Made by a program: the position numbers and the translations under genes
The notes under the pieces: model-generated
Seen by the model: the letters and a program-made list of their open reading frames with translations, nothing else
Databases searched by the model: none
What the model was told of the DNA's origin: nothing
Shown: one piece after another, positions 1 through 6,787 of the stretch
How the letters are laid out: each line of letters starts with the position of its first letter
Numbering within the stretch: position 1 is the first letter of the stretch
Origin: Acidobacteriota bacterium
GTDB lineage: Bacteria > Acidobacteriota > Aminicenantia > UBA2199
Assembly: GCA_021817755.1 (NCBI GenBank)
Contig: JAKAGC010000169.1
Location: 1-7,746 of the forward strand
DNA length: 7,746 bases
Direction of reading: 5' to 3'

Positions 1-795
1 TTTGAACATTACCCCTCCTTTGAAAAAAATCAATTTCGTATTTCATTGAATATGTATTATTCCAGTGTGTACATGTTCGATGCCGAAAAAATTACCGTTA
101 ACGATATGGAAACCTTGAGCAATACGCTTTCATTGGGTTACTGATTGACTCCGAAAATTACCCTGGAATTGTATGCACGCACAGTCGTGGGATATCGGGG
201 AGTATTGGATCAATTTATCATCGATTTTCATAATTTTTTTGGACTCCCACAGGGAGGACGTGAAGATTTTCCGTTGGATGTTATGAATTACAGGTATAAA
301 GATTATTTTGCCTATACGACAGGTAAAGTGTATGAATCACCGGTAATGGTGGGAGTATTGGCGGAACTTTATAACCGTGGGAATTTTCGTGTAAACGGTA
401 GGATATCGGTGGGACTTCCTTTAACGCCAAAGGCAGGGTTCAGTACTGATAAACCGTCGCTCACCGGTGGAATTACTTTTTTGTATAAAAGTGGTCCATG
501 GACTATTTCATTTGCCAACCATTTGGCATTGTATAAAAATCCGGGATGGATGAAATCCGAGGATTTGAAAAACCAAATGTTTCATTCGGAATTACGGGTG
601 GATTTCCATCGTATTTTCGGGGGATTCTTTTTCAGATCAAGTCCTTTTCGTGCGGATGATCTTCAACATAATGCACGGCAAATGTTTTTTGGATTTCGTT
701 TTTTAAAGCGGTTTGAGTTTTCGATGATCGAAGAATTTCCACCTCTCGATACATCACCGGATGTGAGCTTTAATTTACGTATAAAAATTCTATAA
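1..795 (+). pseudogene. DUF3187-family outer-membrane-type protein, 5' end outside window, interrupted by in-frame TGA
   Basis: Frame 1 is open from the left edge, meets TGA at 142-144, and continues in the same frame to TAA at 793-795. Both sides read as one protein. Before the stop is a beta-strand-like stretch ending in NTLSLGY. After it comes LTPKITLELY, then LDQFIIDFHNFFGLP (205-249), and near the end SPDVSFNLRI. From memory, this order matches DUF3187 proteins, predicted secreted or outer-membrane beta-rich proteins of unknown function. In that family a Tyr-Gly-Leu-Thr type strand precedes an LDxFIxxFHxxFGLPxxxR motif. The stop falls where Gly is expected, so GGA to TGA is the simplest lesion. 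A TTG at 145-147 could be taken as a start, but it has no good ribosome binding site and would begin mid-domain. Alternating aromatic and polar residues fit membrane beta-strands. The family call is fairly confident; pseudogene rather than sequencing error is not settled. Confidence 0.7.
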
Positions 796-809
796 TTGTT
801 AACTACTTT

Positions 810-1832
810 TTAATTCCAAACACCGGGGATTGGAGTACCGCAGGCACCGCATTTTCCATCGGTTAAATTTACAATACGGGTGAAGTATCCACTTCGTCTG
901 ATTAAACGGGATTTACAGGAATGACACAGGGTATCGGACCAGCGTTCTTCACTGAGATTGCCGGCATATAGATATCTTAAACCCATATTCTCTGCGGCTT
1001 CAAGTGCATTGAATATGGCGTGGGGATTGGTGGGGGAGATGTTTGTTAATTTGTATTGGGGATAAAATCTGGATACATGCCAAGGGATGTTTTTATCGAC
1101 GCTGAGGATAAATGAGATCAATTTATCGAGTTCTTTGGGATCATCATTTAATCCAGGAATCAGTAGGGTAGTTAACTCCACCCAAATCCCTTTTTCTTTC
1201 ATCCTTTTTATGGTTTCAAGAACAGGAGTTAATTTTGCACCGCAGTAATTTTTATAGAAATCCTCACTAAAGGCTTTTAAGTCGATATTGGCGGCATCCA
1301 GGTAGGGGGAAATGGCTTCAAGGGCTTGTTCACTCATATATCCATTGGTAACCATGATATTTTTTAACTGGTTTTCTCTTGCCAATGCAGCGGTTTCAAT
1401 CATCAATTCAAAGAATACAGTGGGCTCGGAGTATGTATAGGATATGGAGCCGGCTCCATTGGATAGAGCATTTTGAACCAGATCTGCGGGAGATATCCGT
1501 TCTCCGAAAATTTGGGTTTCCCTTTCAATCATAGATAGTGAGTGATTCTGACAAAATTTACAGCTAAAATTACACCCCATTGTTGCTAAAGAAAAAGAAG
1601 TAGAACCGGGTAGGAAATGATAGAGGGGCTTTTTTTCTATGGGATCATTATGGGTGGCGGCAACTTTTTCAAAATTTAATGAAATCAATTGACCATTTAT
1701 ATTTTTTCTGACCCGGCAAATGCCGGTTTTATTTTCAGGGATGATACATTGGTGGGCACAAAGAAAGCACCGAACCGCCGGAGACCCGGGGACGGTACTT
1801 TCATAATTTTCATATAATAAGGCGGTTTTCAT
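810..1832 (-). CDS. amrS: AmmeMemoRadiSam system radical SAM enzyme AmrS
   Basis: This is a radical SAM protein of 340 residues, close to the usual length for AmrS (once annotated as a pyruvate formate-lyase activase-like protein). The [4Fe-4S]/SAM motif is CNFSCKFC (Cys87, Cys91, Cys94), in the CxxxCxxC pattern. A cysteine-rich N-terminus (Cys22, Cys25, Cys29, Cys39) and a C-terminal pair of CxxC knuckles (303/306 and 328/331) probably bind zinc or iron. The segment YTYSEPTVFFE is typical of the family. The substrate is unknown; the family is named for its link with AMMECR1 and Memo proteins, neither of which is in this window. I chose ATG at 1832-1830 because GGGAG lies 8 bases upstream and the family normally begins near MKxAxxYE; a GTG 18 bases earlier (1850-1848) is the alternative. 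It follows the thioredoxin gene by 63 bases on the same strand, probably in one transcript. Its stop lies 14 bases from that of the convergent DUF3187 remnant. Confidence 0.9.
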   Translation of the reverse strand: MKTALLYENYESTVPGSPAVRCFLCAHQCIIPENKTGICRVRKNINGQLISLNFEKVAATHNDPIEKKPLYHFLPGSTSFSLATMGCNFSCKFCQNHSLSMIERETQIFGERISPADLVQNALSNGAGSISYTYSEPTVFFELMIETAALARENQLKNIMVTNGYMSEQALEAISPYLDAANIDLKAFSEDFYKNYCGAKLTPVLETIKRMKEKGIWVELTTLLIPGLNDDPKELDKLISFILSVDKNIPWHVSRFYPQYKLTNISPTNPHAIFNALEAAENMGLRYLYAGNLSEERWSDTLCHSCKSRLIRRSGYFTRIVNLTDGKCGACGTPIPGVWN

Positions 1833-1895
1833 GGCATTTACTCCCGGCACCGTTTGCCCTTTACCTTTACCGTTTTTATATGGGCGATGGAGAGA

Positions 1896-2219
1896 TTAAA
1901 TGACTGTTTCTAGAGTTTGTACGATTTGACGTTCGTTTACACTTCCTACCATCTGGGTCTTTACGTTTCCATCCCTTATGAAAAGAAGAGTGGGGAGGCT
2001 TCTAACCATGAATCTGGATGAAGTCCTGGGGCAATCATTAACATTGACTTTCAATACTTTTACCTGGGAACTATACTGGGAAGCGATTTTTTTTAATCCG
2101 GGTTCGATCATTTTGCATGGGGCGCAGGTGGGTGACCAGAAATCCACAATTATGGCTTTCTGGCCCTCCACCAGATGATGGTCGAAATCGGTGTCGTTTG
2201 CTAAAATAAGTTCATTCAT
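1896..2219 (-). CDS. Thioredoxin with CAPC active site
   Basis: A complete single-domain thioredoxin of 107 residues, the usual length. It is a cytoplasmic dithiol-disulfide reductant with no signal peptide. Visible hallmarks are the buried Asp26 in VDFW, the redox pair Cys32-Ala-Pro-Cys35, and the cis-proline Pro76 in SLPTLLF, followed by the glycine of GNVKTQMVG. It departs from the canonical WCGPC motif: Thr31 replaces the tryptophan just before the first cysteine, and Ala33 replaces glycine. A third cysteine, Cys63, lies in the loop after the central strand. The start is ATG 2219-2217, with AAGGAG (complement of 2231-2236) 11 bases upstream. A longer reading from TTG at 2300 adds 27 residues that do not fit the fold. 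The gene is first in a probable pair with amrS and has its own strong-looking promoter. A role as reductant for the radical SAM enzyme or its partners is only inferred from position. Confidence 0.93.
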   Translation of the reverse strand: MNELILANDTDFDHHLVEGQKAIIVDFWSPTCAPCKMIEPGLKKIASQYSSQVKVLKVNVNDCPRTSSRFMVRSLPTLLFIRDGNVKTQMVGSVNERQIVQTLETVI

Positions 2220-2230
2220 GTCGGTTCTTT

Positions 2231-2236
2231 CTCCTT
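2231..2236 (-). promoter_or_regulatory. Ribosome binding site deciding the thioredoxin start
   Basis: On the minus strand this reads AAGGAG, 11 bases before ATG 2219-2217. It supports that start over the TTG at 2300, which would lie upstream of this site and extend the protein into a non-thioredoxin sequence. Confidence 0.75.
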
Positions 2237-2364
2237 GGTCTCGCATTCTACTAATATATAAAAATAAAACAAAGTGAGCGTTTTTTAGGGGATACCTCAA
2301 CCATTTACATTATGTTTTCATATTAAAGGTTTTTTTTCATTACCCCTATTAACTCCAGATAAAC

Positions 2365-2394
2365 ATTTTATTATTTTTACCCGCAAAATGTCAA
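2365..2394 (-). promoter_or_regulatory. Sigma70-like promoter for thioredoxin-amrS
   Basis: Read on the minus strand: a perfect TTGACA -35 box (complement of 2389-2394), an 18-bp spacer, and a TAAAAT -10 box (complement of 2365-2370). The predicted start is near 2358, giving a leader of about 140 bases before the thioredoxin ATG. The spacer contains GCGGGTAAAAAT, which recurs in the opposite orientation by the kinase promoter, so a protein bound there would sit between the two boxes and be well placed to repress. Confidence 0.7.
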
Positions 2395-2476
2395 GACAGA
2401 AAAAAATTTTTTTTTTACAAACACACAAGATATAGTGCCCGGTCGATCAACAATGCAATGGATAGCGGGTAAAAAT
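2373..2476. repeat. Inverted 12-bp repeat linking the two divergent promoters
   Basis: GCGGGTAAAAAT occurs exactly on the + strand at 2465-2476 and exactly on the - strand at 2384-2373; the span given covers both copies and the 80 bases between them. The left copy lies inside the spacer of the thioredoxin promoter. The right copy lies 24 bp upstream of the kinase -35 box. One copy per promoter, in opposite orientation, is the layout expected for one regulator acting on both transcripts. No regulator gene of an obvious DNA-binding family is in the window. Confidence 0.5.
2400..2416 (-). promoter_or_regulatory. A7T10 tract, probable UP element
   Basis: Seven A residues followed by ten T residues lie 5 bp upstream of the thioredoxin -35 box, at roughly -42 to -58. 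That is where the alpha subunits of RNA polymerase bind AT-rich UP elements. Such a tract is also likely to be intrinsically bent. The assignment rests on composition and position only. Confidence 0.45.
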
Positions 2477-2502
2477 TTTTTAAACAGGGTAAATATTTTT
2501 TT
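2467..2502 (+). repeat. Two 20-bp-phased GGGTAAA(A/T)ATTTTT direct repeats upstream of the kinase promoter
   Basis: GGGTAAAAATTTTTT begins at 2467 and GGGTAAATATTTTTTT begins at 2487, exactly 20 bp apart, or about two helical turns. Both therefore face the same side of the DNA, ending at the -35 box (2501). The first overlaps the 12-bp inverted-repeat copy at 2465-2476. They could be half-sites of a cooperative activator or repressor, or phased A/T tracts that bend the promoter. Confidence 0.45.
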
Positions 2503-2529
2503 GATCTTTTATAAAAAACGTGGGATAAT
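2501..2529 (+). promoter_or_regulatory. Sigma70-like promoter for the Ser/Thr kinase gene
   Basis: TTGATC at 2501-2506, a 17-bp spacer, then GATAAT at 2524-2529 preceded by TGG, which supplies an extended -10 TG. Transcription would start near 2536, leaving a leader of only about 20 bases that contains the AAGGAG ribosome binding site at 2541-2546, ten bases before the ATG. Confidence 0.65.
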
Positions 2530-2556
2530 ATTGGCTTATAAAGGAGAATATATCTA

Positions 2557-4218
2557 ATGAAGGAAATGCCTCATATACCGGGATACCAGGTCATCAAAAA
2601 ATTGGGACATGGTGGTATGGCAGATGTTTATCTTGGAATCCAGGAAAGTCTGGACCGGAAAGTCGCAATAAAAGTTATGGATCCATCATTGCTTCGCGAT
2701 GATCAATTTGCACAACGGTTTATCAAGGAAGCTCAAACAGCAGCAAAGTTGGCGCATCCGCATATTATTACTATCCATGATGTCGGAGAAACCGAAGGAG
2801 AGCGATCGGTTTATCAATACATCGTTATGGAATACCTGGAAGAGAGTTTAAGCCAGAGGTTAAGGCGCTGCGGTTGTCTCTCTCCATTGGATGCAGTGGA
2901 TATCACGGTAAAGATTGCAGATGCTCTCGATTATGCTCATCGGCAGGGTTTCATTCACCGGGATATCAAAGCGGATAATATTATGTTTCGTGCAGATGGT
3001 TCGGTTGTATTGGTGGATTTTGGTATTGCACGTGCAGTAAATTCCACAACTCAATTGACCAGAACCGGAACAAGTATTGGTACTCCACATTATATGAGCC
3101 CTGAACAGTGCAGGGGAGAAAAAATCGATGGAAGAACCGATATTTATTCTCTTGGTGTTGAATTATTCGAAATGTTAACAGGAGAAGTTCCATACAAGGC
3201 TGAAAGTGCTGCGGGAATTATTTTAAAACACCTTCAGGACCCGATTCCGAAACTTCCTGTAGAGCTGAATGTATATCAATCTTTGATCGATTCCATGATG
3301 GCCAAAGATAGAGAGAAGAGACCTCAAAGCGGTTATGAAGTTATCGAATTGATCGAATCCCTCCAATATGGAGATACTACTGTTATTTCAAGAAAAACGA
3401 AATCAAGAAGAGCTATTCCTATTTCCGAAGCTCCTACTATTATAACATCTGTAAAGAGTAGTTCCTTTTTTAAGAAGACCAGAACTATCAGGGAAAAATG
3501 GTTATTAATGGCCATAATTGTAATTGCGGCGATAGGACTGGTAACCGGTTCGATTTTTTTAGCGAATCGTTTAACTTCCGATTCCGGTAAAATAGAAAAC
3601 CAAATAGCCAGCGACAATAAAACAACTGACTTGTCAATGATGGCTCAAACGGATAAAAACCGGTTACAGGGAGGGATCAATCCAGGTGAAACAAAGAATT
3701 ATAAAGAAAATAAAACAAGTGTGAATAAAACAGATACATCATCGGCCCTTACTCAAAATGGAGAAACTAAAGTAGGAAACAGGAGCGGGGAATCCAATCA
3801 AGTCCCAGGTGATGCAAATACCTCAGGGAATTTGGAACAAGGGAAAATGGCAATGGCTTCAATAACGGATTTATCCCCGGAGCTCCGTGTGCAATATAAC
3901 CAGAGGATGCAGCGCTTGACTATACCGATTTTCAAAGCAGCATTTCAGGCTGGTGGTCAAATTGTTGTGGATTTAATGGTAACTCCCGATGGGGCAATCC
4001 ATGTACAATCACTTGAAAATAAACTGGATATAAATCCCAGGTTCCAGGAACCCCGGGTTTTAAAAATCATTCACGATCATTTTTCCCGAGTTCCGTTATT
4101 TCCGCCGAAAAACAAGGAAGATAACCCTATTCAACTACAATGGCGGCTTGAATATAATGTAGGTAAAATTGCACGGACACTTGTTTTGCTCAGGAATAAA
4201 ACTGGCAATGAAGATTGA
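2557..4218 (+). CDS. Transmembrane Hanks-type serine/threonine protein kinase with TonB-C-like periplasmic domain
   Basis: A 553-residue kinase. The cytoplasmic catalytic domain (about 10-270) has the glycine loop GHGGMADVY (18-25), ATP-binding Lys39, Glu58, catalytic HRDIKADN (134-141) with Asp136, DFG at 154-156 and SPE at 181-183. Every residue needed for activity is present. The activation loop holds several threonines (168, 170, 172, 176) that are likely autophosphorylation sites. Ala139 replaces the proline usual after HRDIK. A juxtamembrane basic stretch leads to one transmembrane helix (about 315-337). Beyond it is a linker rich in Asn, Lys, Thr, Ser and Gly (about 340-432), presumably periplasmic. 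The last ~110 residues contain GGQIVVDLMVTPDGAIHV, then VPLFPP and IQLQWRLEYNV, the pattern of a TonB C-terminal domain. No PASTA repeats are present. ATG at 2557 has AAGGAG ten bases upstream. The stop is TGA, inside the next promoter. Substrates are unknown; the two-component genes downstream are candidates only by position. Confidence 0.93.
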   Translation: MKEMPHIPGYQVIKKLGHGGMADVYLGIQESLDRKVAIKVMDPSLLRDDQFAQRFIKEAQTAAKLAHPHIITIHDVGETEGERSVYQYIVMEYLEESLSQRLRRCGCLSPLDAVDITVKIADALDYAHRQGFIHRDIKADNIMFRADGSVVLVDFGIARAVNSTTQLTRTGTSIGTPHYMSPEQCRGEKIDGRTDIYSLGVELFEMLTGEVPYKAESAAGIILKHLQDPIPKLPVELNVYQSLIDSMMAKDREKRPQSGYEVIELIESLQYGDTTVISRKTKSRRAIPISEAPTIITSVKSSSFFKKTRTIREKWLLMAIIVIAAIGLVTGSIFLANRLTSDSGKIENQIASDNKTTDLSMMAQTDKNRLQGGINPGETKNYKENKTSVNKTDTSSALTQNGETKVGNRSGESNQVPGDANTSGNLEQGKMAMASITDLSPELRVQYNQRMQRLTIPIFKAAFQAGGQIVVDLMVTPDGAIHVQSLENKLDINPRFQEPRVLKIIHDHFSRVPLFPPKNKEDNPIQLQWRLEYNVGKIARTLVLLRNKTGNED

Positions 4219-4243
4219 AAGCGTTATTTATTTATGATAAAAT
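4215..4243 (+). promoter_or_regulatory. Promoter overlapping the kinase stop codon, for the YfiR-histidine kinase-receiver unit
   Basis: TTGAAA at 4215-4220 contains the kinase TGA stop. A 17-bp spacer follows, then TAAAAT at 4238-4243, preceded by TGA that gives an extended -10 TG. Transcription would start near 4250, about 45 bases before the YfiR-family ATG. The next genes can therefore be expressed apart from the kinase. No terminator hairpin is seen between 4219 and 4295, so read-through from the kinase is also possible. Confidence 0.6.
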
Positions 4244-4295
4244 TAAAACCCTCCCCATATGATTATTATAAATATTTGAATCAAATCGTTCCCAT

Positions 4296-4877
4296 ATGAA
4301 AATAAAAGTACTTTTTTCGCTGATACTATTTTTTGCTGTGGCGTTTATCAGGGGAGAAGTATACAATGATGCCGAATTAAAAACGGGAATGATTTATAGT
4401 TTATGTAAATTCATCAGTTGGCCCGATGGAGCCGATACTACCAAACCGTTTGTTATTTCCATTATCGGTCGAACCGTACCTGGGAAAGATGTATTCATTA
4501 CTTCGGATTATCCAATACAAAAACGAAAAGTAGTGGTTAAGCGAATTAAAAATTTAGAAGAAATAAAAGATACGGAAGTACTGTTTATTACTTTTTCCGA
4601 AGAGAAGCGGCTTCCTGAGATACTTGAGTATGTTAGCGGTAAACCGATACTTACGGTAGGCGATACAAAGGGATTTGGTGAAAAGGGTGTAATGATAAAT
4701 TTTCTTTGGGTGAAAGGAAGTATTAAATTTGAAATAAACCGTGAAAAAGCGGAGAAATCGACGTTGCAGTTTCGCTCTCAATTATTTAAGATTGGATTGT
4801 TGATCGGTAAAATAAATTCTCATGAGGGAAAAGAATCAGGCGAAAATCATGATTCAAAGGGTGAAATAGAACCATGA
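4296..4877 (+). CDS. YfiR-family (DUF4154) periplasmic protein
   Basis: A 193-residue secreted protein. Residues 1-20 form a signal peptide (basic MKIK, a hydrophobic stretch to about 18, probable cleavage after Gly20). The mature part follows the YfiR/DUF4154 pattern: an N-terminal helix with [10 protein letters not shown] (34-43), a strand FVISIIG (52-58), LFITFSEE (96-103), then [10 protein letters not shown] (118-127), GVMINF (131-136), IKFEIN (143-148), and a final helix with [10 protein letters not shown] (158-167). In Pseudomonas, YfiR is a periplasmic repressor of the CHASE8 protein YfiN. Here the next gene encodes a CHASE8 histidine kinase, so the natural inference is control of that kinase. 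The tail (172-193) is hydrophilic and probably unstructured. No Shine-Dalgarno is visible before ATG 4296, so the start rests on the signal peptide and codon frame. Its TGA overlaps the next ATG (ATGA), indicating translational coupling. Confidence 0.87.
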   Translation: MKIKVLFSLILFFAVAFIRGEVYNDAELKTGMIYSLCKFISWPDGADTTKPFVISIIGRTVPGKDVFITSDYPIQKRKVVVKRIKNLEEIKDTEVLFITFSEEKRLPEILEYVSGKPILTVGDTKGFGEKGVMINFLWVKGSIKFEINREKAEKSTLQFRSQLFKIGLLIGKINSHEGKESGENHDSKGEIEP

Positions 4878-6766
4878 AGGGCTTTAAGGATTTTTCAATC
4901 ACCAGAAAAAATTTCACGGTAATTGTTTCTGTCGTATTATTTGCTGTAGTCGTGACGATTTTTGCGCTTGGTATCCAGGCTGTTAATTCATTTAGCCGTG
5001 GTTTAACTTCAAAACTGGATTCAGTAAGTAAGGTACTCGAGGCTAACCTCTCTGTTCCCCTGGAATTTAAAGATTATAATTCCGCTGGAAAAATAATTTC
5101 CAGTCTCGGTTCTATTCCTGAAATTTTAGGAGCAGCAGTTTACGATAAAAAAGATAAACTCTTTGTAAAATATGAGAGAGAACCCGGGGTTTCGTTTGCT
5201 TTATATCCCAAAATAAAGGATGGGACTTCAAAAGATGGAAAATTTTACATTATTAGAAGAATCATCGATCAGGATGAACAGTTCGGAAATCTCTATATTA
5301 TTGCATCCACCAGGCTTTTGTCCGAGCAGATTTTAAATTACATCTGGTATGCGTTGGTTATTCTTGTTGGGGTTTTGCCTATAGCGGTACTTCTCGGTTG
5401 GTGGTTTTCGCGTTCGATTACTTCTCCCATTCTGCAACTTTCAGACACTGCCGCGTTAATTTCGGATAAGGCGGATTATTCCATCCGTGTCAAAAAAGTT
5501 AACAATGATGAAATTGGAACACTTTATGATAGTTTTAACCAGATGCTTGAGACCATTTCTTACAAAGATAATGAAATCCGAAAACTAAATGAAGGACTTG
5601 AAGAAAAGGTACTACAGCGGACAAAGGATTTAAAAACTGCAAAAGAACAAGCAGAAGCGGCTTACATGACAAAAAGTGCTTTCTTGGCTAACATGTCTCA
5701 TGAAATTCGTACTCCCATGAATTCGATCATCGGTTATTCCCGTCTCCTGCGGAAAATAGTTTCGGAGAATACTCAATTGGAATATCTTGATATTGTGGAA
5801 ATGAGCGGAAAAAACCTGTTGGCTTTAATCGACGATATTTTAGATTTATCCCGAATCGAGGCAGGGAAAATGGATCTTGTTCCTCAACCGATGGATCCCC
5901 GGGGGTTGATGGAGGAAATCGAAAAGATTTTCCGGGTTCGTACCAAAGAAAAGGGGATTGAATTAAACGTAAATATCTCTAACGAAATCCCGGAAATTTT
6001 ATGTCTCGATGATATCCGTCTCAGGCAAATTCTTTTCAATGTGGTAGGGAATGCTGTAAAATTTACTGATGAAGGACATATTAAACTATCTATGGATGCT
6101 TTATCTTACGGAGAAGGCACCCAGAAAATTAATTTAATCTTTACTGTGGAAGATACAGGTATCGGTATACCGGAAGATCAAATGGAACGGATTTTCCATG
6201 CTTTCGAGCAGCAGCGGAATCAAAACAGCCGCTATGGAGGCACCGGATTGGGACTTTCTATTACGAAGCGGCTGGTGGAAATGATGAACGGAGAACTCTA
6301 TGTAATAAGTGAAGTTGGGAAAGGGTCTACGTTTACCATTCGGTTAAAGGATGTGAAAATCGGTGTTTCGTTGGACAAATGTGCAAGGGAAATCCAAACT
6401 ACTGGAACAGTTACACAACATATTTCCTCCATCGATACGATCGAAAATTTTATTAAGATGGAAGCTGATTTCTCTTCGCTGAGCGAAGAGGATATTTTTG
6501 AAATTACCGCAGTTATGAAAGGCCCATTAATGGACCATTGGAAGAAAATTCGCAATTCTCTTATTTTGGATCATTGGAAAGCGTTTGCTAATGAAATCAA
6601 AAGGCTTGGTGAGAAATTCGATTTCCGGTTACTTACCGTGTATTCTCAACTCCTTATTCAAAAAGTGGAAAACCTCAATATTAAAGAGTTACGGAAGATG
6701 ATCCAATGGTTTCCCGGTTTGACAGAATCCGTTGAATTGCAATGTAAAAAAGAAAATGAAGTATAA
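4874..6766 (+). CDS. CHASE8-HAMP sensor histidine kinase with C-terminal helical tail
   Basis: A 630-residue inner-membrane kinase. Order: TM1 (about 14-36); a periplasmic segment (40-150) whose [20 protein letters not shown] and [14 protein letters not shown] fit CHASE8; TM2 (about 155-178); HAMP (179-230); coiled coil (230-265); HisKA with [14 protein letters not shown], phosphoacceptor His276; HATPase_c with N-box Asn393, G1 DTGIGIP (427-433) and G2 GGTGLGLS (455-462). All catalytic motifs are intact. After the ATPase domain (ends near 492) comes a linker and a helical tail (about 550-620) with a paired [16 protein letters not shown] and MIQWFPGL. From memory, this type of tail usually follows a receiver domain in hybrid kinases, but no receiver is present here. 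AAAGG at 4856-4860 lies 13 bases before the ATG, which overlaps the YfiR-family stop by four bases. The likely partner is the receiver protein 21 bases downstream, and the likely input is the YfiR-family protein. Confidence 0.93.
   Translation: MKGFKDFSITRKNFTVIVSVVLFAVVVTIFALGIQAVNSFSRGLTSKLDSVSKVLEANLSVPLEFKDYNSAGKIISSLGSIPEILGAAVYDKKDKLFVKYEREPGVSFALYPKIKDGTSKDGKFYIIRRIIDQDEQFGNLYIIASTRLLSEQILNYIWYALVILVGVLPIAVLLGWWFSRSITSPILQLSDTAALISDKADYSIRVKKVNNDEIGTLYDSFNQMLETISYKDNEIRKLNEGLEEKVLQRTKDLKTAKEQAEAAYMTKSAFLANMSHEIRTPMNSIIGYSRLLRKIVSENTQLEYLDIVEMSGKNLLALIDDILDLSRIEAGKMDLVPQPMDPRGLMEEIEKIFRVRTKEKGIELNVNISNEIPEILCLDDIRLRQILFNVVGNAVKFTDEGHIKLSMDALSYGEGTQKINLIFTVEDTGIGIPEDQMERIFHAFEQQRNQNSRYGGTGLGLSITKRLVEMMNGELYVISEVGKGSTFTIRLKDVKIGVSLDKCAREIQTTGTVTQHISSIDTIENFIKMEADFSSLSEEDIFEITAVMKGPLMDHWKKIRNSLILDHWKAFANEIKRLGEKFDFRLLTVYSQLLIQKVENLNIKELRKMIQWFPGLTESVELQCKKENEV
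6472..6490 (+). repeat. Perfect 8-bp intragenic stem-loop
   Basis: CTCTTCGC (6472-6479) and GCGAAGAG (6483-6490) are perfect inverted copies around a TGA loop that is out of the coding frame. Four bases later comes T5 (6495-6499). The shape resembles an intrinsic terminator or attenuator but lies inside the histidine kinase gene, in the part encoding the linker between the ATPase domain and the helical tail. It may be chance, since it encodes an ordinary Ser-Leu-Ser-Glu-Glu stretch. Confidence 0.4.
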
Positions 6767-6787
6767 ATATGCGAAACAGGTATTAAA

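Noticed and set aside
142..144. TGA read as glycine (alternative genetic code) or selenocysteine
   Set aside because: TGA ends the kinase gene and the YfiR-family gene, the latter in an ATGA overlap with a real start. No SECIS-like hairpin is evident just after 144, and the family position is glycine, so a simple mutation or error fits better.
1848..1850. GTG as start of amrS
   Set aside because: The ATG at 1832-1830 has GGGAG at good spacing and begins where AmrS proteins normally begin; the extra six residues have no family match.
1978..2178. Plus-strand open frame inside the thioredoxin gene
   Set aside because: It is antisense to a clear thioredoxin and encodes no recognisable protein.
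2217..2300. 27-residue N-terminal extension of thioredoxin from TTG at 2300
   Set aside because: The extension is not thioredoxin-like, its TTG lacks a ribosome binding site, and AAGGAG sits properly before ATG 2219-2217.
2414..2436. Additional + strand promoter (TTTACA ... TATAGT) in the control region
   Set aside because: The boxes are only 11 bp apart, far too close for sigma70; the pair at 2501-2529 is much better.
2860..3617. Minus-strand open frames inside the serine/threonine kinase gene
   Set aside because: They are shadows of a strongly conserved kinase reading frame and have no sensible protein features.
4254..4299. Direct repeat CCCATATGA (4254-4262 and 4291-4299) around the YfiR-family start
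   Set aside because: Only 9 bp, contains a near-palindromic CATATG likely by chance in AT-rich DNA, with no further extension.
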